NCBI GenBank assembly: GCA_045640525.1
Contig: JAZUFE010000002.1
Coordinates: 1-64,000, forward strand
DNA: 64,000 nucleotides
Direction: 5' to 3'
From: JAILLW01 sp045640525
GTDB lineage: Bacteria > Bacillota > Clostridia > Lachnospirales > Lachnospiraceae
The translations under genes were made by a program, and so were the position numbers. Position 1 is the first letter of the stretch; each line of letters starts with the position of its first letter. Shown here piece by piece: positions 24,406 to 32,893 of this stretch. Below the pieces are notes generated by a model that did not search any database, was not told the DNA's origin, and worked only from the letters and a program-made list of their open reading frames with translations.

Positions 24406-25593
24406 ATGTATACAGGATTTTTAATTAAGTACGCCGAAATAGGTGTCAAAGGAAAAAACAGGTATTTGTTTGAGGATGCTTTATGCAAGCAGATACGAAT
24501 AGCTCTTAACAGATGTGAAGGTGAATTTACGGTTCCGAAAACCGACGGACGTATATTCGTTTATGCGAGTACGGACTTTGATTACGATGAAGTAGTGGAT
24601 GCTTTAACTTCTGTATTCGGAATAAGTGAAATTTGTCCGATGGAAGAGATGGAGATTGAAGCAGTAGAAAAGATAGGTCCCAAGCTGGTTGATTATGTTG
24701 AGAGACAATACGATGATAAGAATTTCACGTTTAAGGTTAACACGAGACGTGCAAGAAAGAGCTACCCCGGCACTTCCATGGAGATAAACGCCACTCTCGG
24801 CGGCTATTTGCTTGATGCATTCCCCGAACTTAAAGTCGATGTTCATGAACCCGAGGTTATGTTGAACGTTGAAATCAGAGACAAGGTGTATTTTTATTCG
24901 ACAAAGATAGCAGGACTTGGCGGAATGCCGCTGGGAACCAACGGCAAGGCTATGCTTCTTCTTTCGGGCGGGATAGATTCACCTGTGGCAGGATATATGG
25001 TATCCAAACGTGGTGTTAAGATTGATGCGGTATATTTCCATGCTCCCCCGTATACATCCGAAAGAGCCAAGGAGAAGGTAGTGGATTTGGCACGGGAAAT
25101 TGCCAAGTATACAGGTCCTATTAACCTTCATGTCATTAACTTCACGGATATTCAGTTATATATTTATGAGAAGTGTCCTCATGACGAACTGACAATAATA
25201 ATGCGTCGTTATATGATGATGATTGCCGAAACCATCGCGAAACAATCAGACTGTTACGGATTGATTACCGGTGAGAGCCTGGGTCAGGTAGCATCTCAGA
25301 CCATTCAGTCATTGGCAGTAACCAATGAGGTTTGTACGATTCCGGTATTCAGACCGCTGATTGGTTTCGATAAGCAGGATATTATCTCAATTTCCGAAAA
25401 GATCGGAACTTACGAAACTTCGATACTTCCTTTCGAGGATTGTTGTACGATATTTGTGGCCAAGCATCCGGTAACCAAACCGAATCTTACCGTAATTAAG
25501 AAACATGAAAAGAATTTGTGTGAAAAGATAGACGAGCTTGTTAAGACGGCTCTTGAAACAGACGAAGTGATAACCGTGCAATATAAAGCATAG
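24406..25593 (+). CDS. thiI: tRNA 4-thiouridine synthase ThiI, short form
   Basis: A 395-residue protein with an N-terminal ferredoxin-like/THUMP part (about 1-165) that binds tRNA and a PP-loop ATPase domain with LLLSGGIDSPVAGYM (about 186-200). The C-terminal rhodanese domain of the Escherichia coli enzyme is absent, as usual in Firmicutes; a conserved Cys pair in FEDCCTIF (about 344-351) probably accepts the sulfur. It makes s4U8 in tRNA and may support thiamine synthesis. Last gene of the operon, followed by a bidirectional terminator. Confidence 0.93.
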   Translation: MYTGFLIKYAEIGVKGKNRYLFEDALCKQIRIALNRCEGEFTVPKTDGRIFVYASTDFDYDEVVDALTSVFGISEICPMEEMEIEAVEKIGPKLVDYVERQYDDKNFTFKVNTRRARKSYPGTSMEINATLGGYLLDAFPELKVDVHEPEVMLNVEIRDKVYFYSTKIAGLGGMPLGTNGKAMLLLSGGIDSPVAGYMVSKRGVKIDAVYFHAPPYTSERAKEKVVDLAREIAKYTGPINLHVINFTDIQLYIYEKCPHDELTIIMRRYMMMIAETIAKQSDCYGLITGESLGQVASQTIQSLAVTNEVCTIPVFRPLIGFDKQDIISISEKIGTYETSILPFEDCCTIFVAKHPVTKPNLTVIKKHEKNLCEKIDELVKTALETDEVITVQYKA

Positions 25594-25623
25594 ACGGGTT
25601 TCGTCTGCGGAAATTCGCAGAAC

Positions 25624-25658
25624 AAAAAAGAGTCGCTTTCGGCGACTCTTTCGTCTTT
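25624..25658. terminator. Bidirectional Rho-independent terminator
   Basis: AAAGAGTCGC (25628 onward) pairs with GCGACTCTTT (to 25651). The T-run is better on the minus strand (six Ts opposite 25624-25629), so it mainly ends the HPr-like gene and also serves thiI. Confidence 0.85.
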
Positions 25659-25687
25659 AAGATTTGTTGCATAAGCAACTCATTAAA

Positions 25688-25918
25688 CTAAATCTCGTAA
25701 GGCTTCAAGATTGCAAGTACATCATCACAGTTATCTTCTGCGTGGATGTTTAAGTCGATGGGCTTAGAAAGATCCAAGCTGAAGATACCCATAATTGATT
25801 TAGCATCGATTACGTATCTTCCTGATACTAAATCAAAATCGTAATCGAATTTTGTGATATCATTTACGAACGACTTAACCTTGTCGATAGAGTTTAATGA
25901 AATTTGTACTGTCTTCAT
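25688..25918 (-). CDS. HPr-family protein lacking the active-site histidine
   Basis: A 76-residue protein with the HPr fold pattern: N-terminal strand, then the DAKSIMGIFSLDL stretch (about 38-50) that in HPr carries regulatory Ser46. The catalytic GLHARPA motif is not present; the matching segment reads SIDKVKSFV, so it cannot carry phosphate from enzyme I on His15. A regulatory role through the retained Ser is possible but inferred. RBS AAGGAGG precedes ATG 25918. Single-gene transcript with its own terminator. Confidence 0.8.
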   Translation of the reverse strand: MKTVQISLNSIDKVKSFVNDITKFDYDFDLVSGRYVIDAKSIMGIFSLDLSKPIDLNIHAEDNCDDVLAILKPYEI

Positions 25919-26016
25919 GTTTTATCCTCCTTCAATTTCATACCTTCTGACTATATACTAAAGGTTGGTATAATAAAAGTCAATGAGGAAAAAAGACGAA
26001 AAAAGTGAGTAATATT

Positions 26017-27354
26017 ATGAAAAAAGTAGCATTTAGAAACTTAGGGTGCAAAGTAAACGAATATGAAATGGAATATATGTCACAAAGAATGGCTAAAAAC
26101 GGTTTCACCATTGTGCCATTTGCTCAAAAAGCCGACATATATGTCATAAATACATGTACCGTTACCAATATAGCCGACAGAAAATCAAGGCAAATGTTAC
26201 ATCAGGCCAAGAAGAGAAATCCCGATGCAATTGTTGTGGCAGTAGGATGCTATGTACAGACCGACACCCCAAATGCTTATAACGATGATGCGGTAGATAT
26301 TATTATCGGAAACAATCATAAGAAGGATATTGATGTAATAATCAATAAATATCTGGAAACGGGAATCTGTGATATGGATAATGTATCGGATCTTTCCCAA
26401 CCGGTCGAATACGAAAGAATGATGATTGAAAAGACAGGTGAGCACACCCGGGCTTTTATGAAAATTCAGGACGGATGCAATCAGTTTTGCTCATATTGTG
26501 CAATACCGCTGTCACGCGGAAGGATACGCAGCAGATGCCTCGAAGATATTAAAGAAGAGGCCGAATTACTGGCAGGGAACGGATATTGTGAGGTTGTTCT
26601 TACGGGCATTCACTTAAGCTCTTACGGAATCGACTTTTTGAATGCCGCCCGGGAAACCAATTTAAGTTACAACGAATTGGCCCAAAACGGAGGATATACC
26701 AATAAAGAACTGCTTGATGTAATTGATGAGGTTTCAAAGATTGAGGGAATCAAGCGAATCAGACTGGGTTCATTGGAACCGCGACTTATTACGGATGAAT
26801 TTTTGAAGCGATTATCATCCAATTCGAAAATATGTCCGCATTTTCATCTTTCATTGCAAAGCGGATGCAATGAAACTTTGAAGCGAATGAATCGTAAGTA
26901 TACGACCGAAGAATTTAAAAGAGGAGTCGATCTTATCAGAAAGTATTTCGATACCCCGGCTGTTACAACAGATGTTATAGTCGGATTTCCGGGCGAGACC
27001 GATGAAGAATTCGAGCAAACATATGAATTTCTTAAGGAAATTGAATTCTTCGAAATGCATGTATTCAAATACTCAAGAAGAAAGAATACCGTTGCCGACA
27101 AGCTGCCCGATCAGGTGAGTGATGAAGATAAAGATATTCGTTCGGACAGACTTCTTAAACTGGATGAAACATTAACGCACAAATACATTCAAAGCAAGTT
27201 GGGAAGCAGAGCGGAAGTTCTGTTTGAAGAAAAAAAGGACGGCAAGTTTGTCGGACATACCAGAGAATACATTAAAGTTGTCAGGGAGTCCAAAACCGAT
27301 TTGAAGGGTGAAATCAAAACAGTAATTCTTGATGAGAATAATTGTTTGGAATAG
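26017..27354 (+). CDS. mtaB: tRNA (t6A37) methylthiotransferase MtaB
   Basis: A 445-residue radical-SAM methylthiotransferase. N-terminal MTTase domain with LGCKVNEYE (about 8-16), NTCTVTN (about 45-51) and GCY (about 77), radical-SAM CxxxCxxC in CNQFCSYCAIP (about 152-162), and a C-terminal TRAM-like region. It adds methylthio to t6A37 of tRNAs reading ANN codons. ATG 26017 is preferred (GTGAG 7 nt upstream); GTG 26005 is possible. TATAAT at 25969-25974 marks the promoter. Compared with MiaB, the NLGCKVN form and shorter TRAM favour MtaB. Confidence 0.92.
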   Translation: MKKVAFRNLGCKVNEYEMEYMSQRMAKNGFTIVPFAQKADIYVINTCTVTNIADRKSRQMLHQAKKRNPDAIVVAVGCYVQTDTPNAYNDDAVDIIIGNNHKKDIDVIINKYLETGICDMDNVSDLSQPVEYERMMIEKTGEHTRAFMKIQDGCNQFCSYCAIPLSRGRIRSRCLEDIKEEAELLAGNGYCEVVLTGIHLSSYGIDFLNAARETNLSYNELAQNGGYTNKELLDVIDEVSKIEGIKRIRLGSLEPRLITDEFLKRLSSNSKICPHFHLSLQSGCNETLKRMNRKYTTEEFKRGVDLIRKYFDTPAVTTDVIVGFPGETDEEFEQTYEFLKEIEFFEMHVFKYSRRKNTVADKLPDQVSDEDKDIRSDRLLKLDETLTHKYIQSKLGSRAEVLFEEKKDGKFVGHTREYIKVVRESKTDLKGEIKTVILDENNCLE

Positions 27355-27385
27355 TACGGTTCGGAAGACAATGGATTCGAATGCG

Positions 27386-27414
27386 TTGTTTTTTAGGCAA
27401 TAATAAGGTAAAAT
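27386..27414 (+). promoter_or_regulatory. Promoter of the ireB-ruvX-rnj operon
   Basis: TTGTTT (27386-27391), 17-nt spacer, TAAAAT (27409-27414), with the ireB start at 27443 after CGGAGGA. From here all genes to 37567 lie on the plus strand with gaps of at most about 27 bp. Confidence 0.65.
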
Positions 27415-27442
27415 GAAGGTTAGGTTTCGGAGGAATATTAGT

Positions 27443-27712
27443 ATGGAAGATTTAGGAAATACACAATTTTTTCAGGTGGAAACAGATACAACTTCTGTTA
27501 AGCAGGTACTTCATGAAGTTTGTGATGCCATGAATGATAAAGGTTACAATCCCGTAAATCAGATAGTGGGATATATTATGTCGGGAGACCCCACATATGT
27601 TACCTCACATATGGGTGCACGTTCCAAAATTATGAAGCTCGAAAGAGATGAGATTGTTGAGGAAATGCTGAATGAGTATATTAAATCCAACCATTGGAAC
27701 ATGGAGCAGTAA
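27443..27712 (+). CDS. ireB: IreB-family regulatory phosphoprotein (UPF0297)
   Basis: An 89-residue protein matching IreB/YrzL: MEDLGNTQFFQV start, QVLHEVCDAMNDKGYNPVNQIVGY and the SGDPTYVTSH motif. In Enterococcus IreB is the substrate of the Ser/Thr kinase IreK and controls cell-wall stress responses; Thr residues are near the N-terminus (about 6, 15-17). Start ATG 27443 is chosen for the RBS CGGAGGA and the conserved N-terminus. First of the conserved trio ireB-ruvX-DUF1292. Confidence 0.92.
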   Translation: MEDLGNTQFFQVETDTTSVKQVLHEVCDAMNDKGYNPVNQIVGYIMSGDPTYVTSHMGARSKIMKLERDEIVEEMLNEYIKSNHWNMEQ

Positions 27713-27715
27713 TCT

Positions 27716-28144
27716 ATGAGAATAATGGGATTGGATTACGGTTCAAAAACGGTGGGAGTTGCCATTTCGGATCCGTTGATGATTACAGCACAAGGTGTAG
27801 AAATAATCAAGCGTAAAGAAGAGAATCATATCAGGCAGACTCTTGCCAGAATCGAAGAACTTATAGTCGAATACGAGGTTGGTGAGATTGTATTGGGATA
27901 TCCGAAGAATATGAACAATACGGAAGGTATCAGGGTCGAGCTTACCAAAGAGTTCAAAGATAAGCTTGAGCGAAGAACCAATCTTCCGGTATATCTTTAC
28001 GATGAGAGACTTACAACCGTTATGGCAGATAAGACCATGATGGAAGTCGGAATTCGCAGGGAGAATCGAAAGGACTACGTAGATATGATAGCCGCAACGA
28101 TTATTCTTCAGGACTACCTTGACAGAAAAAAGAGAGAGAATTAA
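27716..28144 (+). CDS. ruvX: YqgF/RuvX-family pre-16S rRNA nuclease / Holliday junction resolvase-like
   Basis: A 142-residue RNase H-fold nuclease: MRIMGLDYGSKTVGVAISD (residues 1-19) with the first catalytic Asp, VLGYPKNMN (about 60-68), LYDERLTT (about 95-102) with Glu, and a final Asp in RKDYVDMIAA. It is thought to complete 5' maturation of 16S rRNA, and was earlier proposed as a resolvase. It starts 3 nt after ireB. Confidence 0.92.
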   Translation: MRIMGLDYGSKTVGVAISDPLMITAQGVEIIKRKEENHIRQTLARIEELIVEYEVGEIVLGYPKNMNNTEGIRVELTKEFKDKLERRTNLPVYLYDERLTTVMADKTMMEVGIRRENRKDYVDMIAATIILQDYLDRKKREN

Positions 28145-28155
28145 AGGAAATACAG

Positions 28156-28410
28156 ATGGAAAAAATAGCATTTACAACAGACGATGGTGAACAGGTCGAG
28201 TTTTTCGTTTTGGAACAGGCCAAGCTTTCGGGTAAGAATTATATTCTTGTTACCGACCAGGAAGAAGGAGACGCGCAGGCTCTGATATTGCGGGAAATTC
28301 AAGGCGGCGACAAAAAAGAGACCGGATACGTGATCGTGGATGATGATAATGAACTGGAGGCATTGTCATCATTGTTTGAAAGTTTGTTGGATGATATTGA
28401 ATTAAGTTAA
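28156..28410 (+). CDS. DUF1292-family protein (YrzB-like)
   Basis: An 84-residue acidic protein with DDGEQVEFFVLEQAKLSGKNYILV and a C-terminal EALSSLFESLLDD helix, both typical of DUF1292. Function unknown; the family almost always follows ireB-ruvX, as here, 11 nt downstream. Confidence 0.88.
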   Translation: MEKIAFTTDDGEQVEFFVLEQAKLSGKNYILVTDQEEGDAQALILREIQGGDKKETGYVIVDDDNELEALSSLFESLLDDIELS

Positions 28411-28436
28411 GCATCGAATGCTTATCGGGGGATATT

Positions 28437-30116
28437 TTGGGAAAGAATGAAATGATGAGAACATCCAGACTGAGAATTATTCCTTTGGGAGGTCTGGAAC
28501 AAATAGGAATGAACATTACTGCCTTTGAATATGAAGACAGTATTATTGTCGTGGATTGCGGCCTTGCCTTCCCGGAAGATGATATGTTGGGAATTGATTT
28601 GGTTATTCCCGATGTTACATATCTGAAGGAGAATATTAAGAAGGTTAAAGCGTTCTTTATTACTCACGGACACGAAGATCATATAGGCGCAATACCTTAT
28701 ATTATGCGTGATATTAATGTACCGATATATGCGACACGATTGACAATGGGAATTATCGAGAGCAAGCTTCGGGAACACGAACTTCTTGATATGACACGAA
28801 GAAAAGTTGTTTCTTTCGGACAGTCAATCAATATCGGACAATTCAGAATAGAGTTCATTAAGACCAATCACAGTATTGTTGATGCTGCCGCATTGGCAAT
28901 TTATTCGCCGGCAGGAATAGTGGTTCATACCGGAGATTTTAAGGTTGATTATACGCCCGTACACGGTGATGCAATAGATTTGCAAAGATTTGCCGAAATA
29001 GGTAAAAAGGGTGTGTTGGCACTTATGTGCGATTCGACGAATGCCGAGCGGGAAGGCTTTACTCCGTCGGAAAAGACAGTCGGACGAAATCTGAATGATT
29101 TGTTTGATGAGCATGACAATACGAGAATAATTATCGCAACATTTGCATCGAATGTAGATCGCGTACAGCAGATTATTGATACGGCGTACAAATTCGGACG
29201 TAAGGTGGCAATTGAAGGACGCAGCATGGTTAGCATTATTGAAACCGCTACCGAACTTGAATGTCTGACAATTCCCGAAAATACCTTAATCGGTATTGAT
29301 GAATTGAAGAATTATCCGGATGAAAAGACGGTAATCATAACAACAGGCTCCCAGGGTGAGAGTATGGCGGCTCTTTCAAGAATGGCCGGCGGCTCACATA
29401 AGAAAATACACATCGGACCGAATGATACGGTTATCTTTTCATCACATCCGATTCCGGGAAACGAAAAGGCGGTTACCAACGTTATTAATGAGCTGCTCGT
29501 TAAAGGCGCAGATGTTATTTTCCAGGATGTTCATGTTTCGGGACATGCGTGTCAGGAAGAGATTAAACTGATATATTCGTTGGTTAAGCCCAAATATGCC
29601 ATTCCGGTACACGGTGAATTCAAGCATCTGAAGGCACAGGCCAAACTGGCTATGGAACTGGGAATTCCGAAAGAGAATATCTTTATCCTCAGATCGGGAA
29701 ATGTCCTTGAAATGGATGAAGACCGTGCCGAGATATCAGGACAGGTACATGTCGGAGATATTATGGTAGACGGTCTTGGCGTAGGTGATGTCGGCAATGT
29801 GGTAATACGAGACAGGCAAAGATTGTCGGAAGACGGAATCATTATAGTTACGCTGAGTTTGGATGAGACATCTTCCGTTCTTTTGGGAGGCCCGGATATT
29901 GTATCACGAGGATTCGTATACGTTAAAGAATCGGACGAGATGATGGAGGAAGCTACCAGAATAGCTCTTGAAGCAATCAATGACTGCCTGGACCGCGGAG
30001 TTACGGATTGGAATAAAATTCGAAATGCCATACGAGATTCTTTGGGCGGATATGTTTGGAAGACGACTAAACGTAGGCCGATGATATTACCTATAATTAC
30101 GGAGGTCTCAGTATGA
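28437..30116 (+). CDS. rnj: Ribonuclease J
   Basis: A 559-residue metallo-beta-lactamase/beta-CASP ribonuclease with endo- and 5'-3' exonuclease activity in mRNA decay and rRNA processing. Zinc ligands HGHEDH (His77), the DSTNAEREGFT motif, GRSM, TTGSQGES and SGHACQEE of the beta-CASP domain, and a C-terminal dimerisation domain are all in canonical form. Start TTG 28437 follows GGGGG; ATG 28452 is an alternative. A second, divergent copy lies at 49044. It overlaps the next gene (ATGA). Confidence 0.93.
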   Translation: MGKNEMMRTSRLRIIPLGGLEQIGMNITAFEYEDSIIVVDCGLAFPEDDMLGIDLVIPDVTYLKENIKKVKAFFITHGHEDHIGAIPYIMRDINVPIYATRLTMGIIESKLREHELLDMTRRKVVSFGQSINIGQFRIEFIKTNHSIVDAAALAIYSPAGIVVHTGDFKVDYTPVHGDAIDLQRFAEIGKKGVLALMCDSTNAEREGFTPSEKTVGRNLNDLFDEHDNTRIIIATFASNVDRVQQIIDTAYKFGRKVAIEGRSMVSIIETATELECLTIPENTLIGIDELKNYPDEKTVIITTGSQGESMAALSRMAGGSHKKIHIGPNDTVIFSSHPIPGNEKAVTNVINELLVKGADVIFQDVHVSGHACQEEIKLIYSLVKPKYAIPVHGEFKHLKAQAKLAMELGIPKENIFILRSGNVLEMDEDRAEISGQVHVGDIMVDGLGVGDVGNVVIRDRQRLSEDGIIIVTLSLDETSSVLLGGPDIVSRGFVYVKESDEMMEEATRIALEAINDCLDRGVTDWNKIRNAIRDSLGGYVWKTTKRRPMILPIITEVSV

Positions 30117-30442
30117 ATTCGTTGATAAGCGAATATACGGACAAGTTCATAGAACAGCTGAAAACAAGTGATGAGTATAAAGAATACAATAACCAGCTTG
30201 AAGTGATTAAACATTTCCCCGACTTAATGAGTCAGATTAATCAGTATCGACAGGAAAATTTTATTATTCAAAATCAATATGAAAGTGACGAATTGTATGA
30301 TAAAATGGAGGAGTTTTCCAATAAGTACGAGTATTTGATGGAAAATCCCAGAGCTTATGATTTCATTCATGCCGAAGCAGCATTTTGCAAAATGATGCAG
30401 GAGGTAAATATACGTATGATAGAAGGGTTGAAATTCCAATAG
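30113..30442 (+). CDS. YlbF-family protein (RicF-like)
   Basis: A 109-residue all-helical protein of the YlbF/YmcA family (DUF964), with the conserved central HFPDLMSQINQYRQENF (about 42-58). In Bacillus RicF and RicA join RicT to guide RNase Y. RicT is present here (4140). The start overlaps the stop of the RNase J gene by 4 bp after CGGAGG, linking it to RNA decay. Confidence 0.85.
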   Translation: MNSLISEYTDKFIEQLKTSDEYKEYNNQLEVIKHFPDLMSQINQYRQENFIIQNQYESDELYDKMEEFSNKYEYLMENPRAYDFIHAEAAFCKMMQEVNIRMIEGLKFQ

Positions 30443-30444
30443 CT

Positions 30445-30975
30445 ATGAATATTAAATCATTGGCCGGAACGGTCATAGAAATAATTATCAAAATTGCGAT
30501 TCTTGCGGTTTTGGTTATGTTCATATTTAAGTGGGTAACCAAAGCTTATGATTTCGGATACAAGGTATTTGCGGATGAACCGGTATCGGCCAATAACGGA
30601 AGAACCATTACAGTATCGGTTCCGGAAGGGGCAACGGTTGAAAATGTCGCTGATATGTTACAGGAGAAGGGCCTTATAGAAGACTCCCAACTGTTCAAGA
30701 TACAGGAATTGCTTTCGGCTTATCACGGAATGATTAAGCCGGGAATGTATGATTTGAGTACGGGAATGACGGCTGCCGAGATGTTGAAGATTATGTCATC
30801 GGAACCTGAAGAATCCGAGGATGGCCCGAACAGTCAGAATATTCAGGAAACGGTATCTGATGAGAGCGCGCAGGAAGTTTTGAATGAAGATATGCCGCTT
30901 GCAGATACGCCAAACGGTGATATGCCACAGGACGATGTGGTTAATGGTGATATGCAAGGAGAAATTGTCGAATGA
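30445..30975 (+). CDS. MltG/YceG N-terminal-domain-like membrane protein without catalytic domain
   Basis: A 176-residue protein: one transmembrane helix (about 10-32), then the LysM-like region seen at the front of endolytic transglycosylase MltG (VSVPEGATVENVADMLQEKG, about 58-77; later MIKPGMYDLSTGMTAAEML). The catalytic YceG domain (about 200 residues in MltG) is absent; instead the protein ends in an acidic low-complexity tail with NGDMP repeats. A role in the cell envelope is likely but catalysis is not expected. It begins 2 nt after the YlbF-like gene and overlaps the next. Confidence 0.75.
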   Translation: MNIKSLAGTVIEIIIKIAILAVLVMFIFKWVTKAYDFGYKVFADEPVSANNGRTITVSVPEGATVENVADMLQEKGLIEDSQLFKIQELLSAYHGMIKPGMYDLSTGMTAAEMLKIMSSEPEESEDGPNSQNIQETVSDESAQEVLNEDMPLADTPNGDMPQDDVVNGDMQGEIVE

Positions 30976-31613
30976 TAACCGACGAGAGAATGACAACGTT
31001 CATTAATTCATTCGATACGGAATTGCCGGATTACTTAAGTGAATTACAAGCATTTTCAATAAAGACCAATGTGCCGATAATAAGACCTCAAATGCTCAGC
31101 CTGATGAGGGTTTTGCTGACAGTCAAAAAGCCTAAGCGAATTTTGGAGGTAGGAACGGCCATTGGTTTTTCTGCATTAGTAATGGCTGAGTATACTTCGG
31201 AAGATTGTCAAATTACGACAATCGAAAAATATGAGAAGAGAATACCAATTGCCAAAGAGAATTTTCGAAAATACGATCCAAAGAATCGTATAACTTTGCT
31301 TGAAGGTGATGCTGCCCAAATTCTTGCGGAGCTTGACGGGGAATTTGACCTGATATTTATGGATGCGGCTAAAGGACAGTATATTAACTTCTTTCCGGAT
31401 GTGATGAGATTGCTTGCACGAGACGGAATACTGTTATCCGATAATGTTCTTCAGGACGGAGATATTATCGAATCAAGATTCGCTGTTGAGAGAAGGGACA
31501 GAACCATTCACAGCAGGATGAGAGAATATCTTTATGAATTAAAGCATAATCCGTCACTTGTTACCGATATTCTTCCGGTGGGTGACGGTGTAACGATAAG
31601 TGTAAAGGTGTGA
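30972..31613 (+). CDS. trmR: O-methyltransferase, probably TrmR (tRNA 5-hydroxyuridine methyltransferase)
   Basis: A 213-residue SAM-dependent O-methyltransferase. Motif I ILEVGTAIGFSALVMA (about 56-71), TTIEKYEKR (about 80) and DLIFMDAAKGQY (about 117) with metal-binding Asp are visible. Its neighbour is a U32 protein, as in the Bacillus yrrM-yrrN-yrrO cluster, where TrmR methylates the 5-hydroxyuridine made by the U32 proteins at tRNA position 34. The specific name rests on this context. Confidence 0.82.
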   Translation: MITDERMTTFINSFDTELPDYLSELQAFSIKTNVPIIRPQMLSLMRVLLTVKKPKRILEVGTAIGFSALVMAEYTSEDCQITTIEKYEKRIPIAKENFRKYDPKNRITLLEGDAAQILAELDGEFDLIFMDAAKGQYINFFPDVMRLLARDGILLSDNVLQDGDIIESRFAVERRDRTIHSRMREYLYELKHNPSLVTDILPVGDGVTISVKV

Positions 31614-31617
31614 TAAC

Positions 31618-32877
31618 GTGAAAAAACCAGAATTGTTGGTTCCGGCAAGTTCGCTGGAAGTATTGAAAGAAGCAGTGATATTCGGCGCAGATGCGGTATA
31701 TATCGGAGGCGAAGCTTTCGGCCTTAGAGCCAAAGCCAAGAATTTCACGATTGAAGAAATGGGTGAGGGAATAGAATTTGCTCACTCAAGGAATGTTAAG
31801 GTCTACGTAACGGCCAACATTCTTGCCCATAACGAAGATCTTGAAGGCGCAAGAAAGTATTTTGAAGAGCTTAAAACAATCAAGCCGGATGCATTGATAA
31901 TTTCCGATCCGGGAATGTTTACCATAGCTAAAGAAGTATGTCCCGAAATCGAAATTCATATTTCCACACAGGCTAACAATACGAATTATATGACGTATCA
32001 ATTTTGGTACAGGATGGGTGCCAAACGTGTTGTGTGTGCAAGAGAGCTGAGTCTTAAGGAAATCAAACAGATACGTGATAACATTCCGGAAGATATGGAG
32101 ATTGAGAGCTTCATGCATGGAGCCATGTGTATTTCTTATTCCGGAAGATGTCTGCTTTCGAGCTTCTTTGCAGGAAGGGATGCCAACCAAGGAGCGTGTA
32201 CGCATCCGTGCAGATGGAAATATGCGGTAATGGAAGAGCAACGTCCCGGAGAATATTTTCCCGTATACGAAAACGAACGCGGAACATATATTTTTAACTC
32301 GAAGGATTTGTGCATGATAGAGCATATTCCCGAAATGATTGAGGCCGGAATTGACAGCTTTAAGATAGAGGGAAGAATGAAAACGGCTTTGTATGTTGCC
32401 GATGTTGCCAGAACTTATCGAAAAGCCATAGATGATTATTTCGAAAGCCCTAAGAAGTATCAAAGCAATATGGATTGGTATAAGGCGGAAATAGCCAAGT
32501 GCACATACCGCAGATTTACAACGGGATTTTATTTCGGAAAACCTGATGAGAATACACAGGTTTATGACACCAATACGTATGTTAACGAATATATTTATCT
32601 TGGAATAGTGGAAGAAGTTAAGGATACATTGAAATCAATCGGCGCCGAGGATCGTAAGAGTAATTTCGCACTGATTACACAAAGAAATAAGTTTTTGGTC
32701 GGCGACACGATTGAAATAATGAAGCCCGATGGTAGAAATGTGAGTGCAAAAGTGTTATCTTTAACAACGATGGATAATGAAGCGGTGGATTCGGCTCCGC
32801 ACCCTATGCAGAAGTTGTATGCGGAATTAAGCGAAGAAGTGCAGGTCTATGATTTGCTTCGGGTGAAGGGCGAATAG
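31618..32877 (+). CDS. U32-family protein, probable tRNA 5-hydroxyuridine synthesis enzyme (TrhP-like)
   Basis: A 419-residue U32 peptidase-family protein. Core motifs are ELLVPASSLEVLK (4-16), GADAVYIGG (about 25), HISTQANNTN (about 118), and the cysteine cluster FMHGAMCISYSGRCLLSSF with GACTHPCRWKY (about 165-204), which likely binds an iron-sulfur cluster. TrhP-type members make ho5U34 in tRNA. Start GTG 31618 with AAGGTG upstream, 4 nt after trmR, supports one pathway. One U32 gene is present where Bacillus has two. Confidence 0.85.
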   Translation: MKKPELLVPASSLEVLKEAVIFGADAVYIGGEAFGLRAKAKNFTIEEMGEGIEFAHSRNVKVYVTANILAHNEDLEGARKYFEELKTIKPDALIISDPGMFTIAKEVCPEIEIHISTQANNTNYMTYQFWYRMGAKRVVCARELSLKEIKQIRDNIPEDMEIESFMHGAMCISYSGRCLLSSFFAGRDANQGACTHPCRWKYAVMEEQRPGEYFPVYENERGTYIFNSKDLCMIEHIPEMIEAGIDSFKIEGRMKTALYVADVARTYRKAIDDYFESPKKYQSNMDWYKAEIAKCTYRRFTTGFYFGKPDENTQVYDTNTYVNEYIYLGIVEEVKDTLKSIGAEDRKSNFALITQRNKFLVGDTIEIMKPDGRNVSAKVLSLTTMDNEAVDSAPHPMQKLYAELSEEVQVYDLLRVKGE

Positions 32878-32893
32878 AATATCGGAGGAATAT

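Noticed and set aside
27413..27442. ireB start at ATG 27413
   Set aside because: It overlaps the -10 box TAAAAT and precedes the good RBS at 27429; the family begins at MEDLGNTQ.
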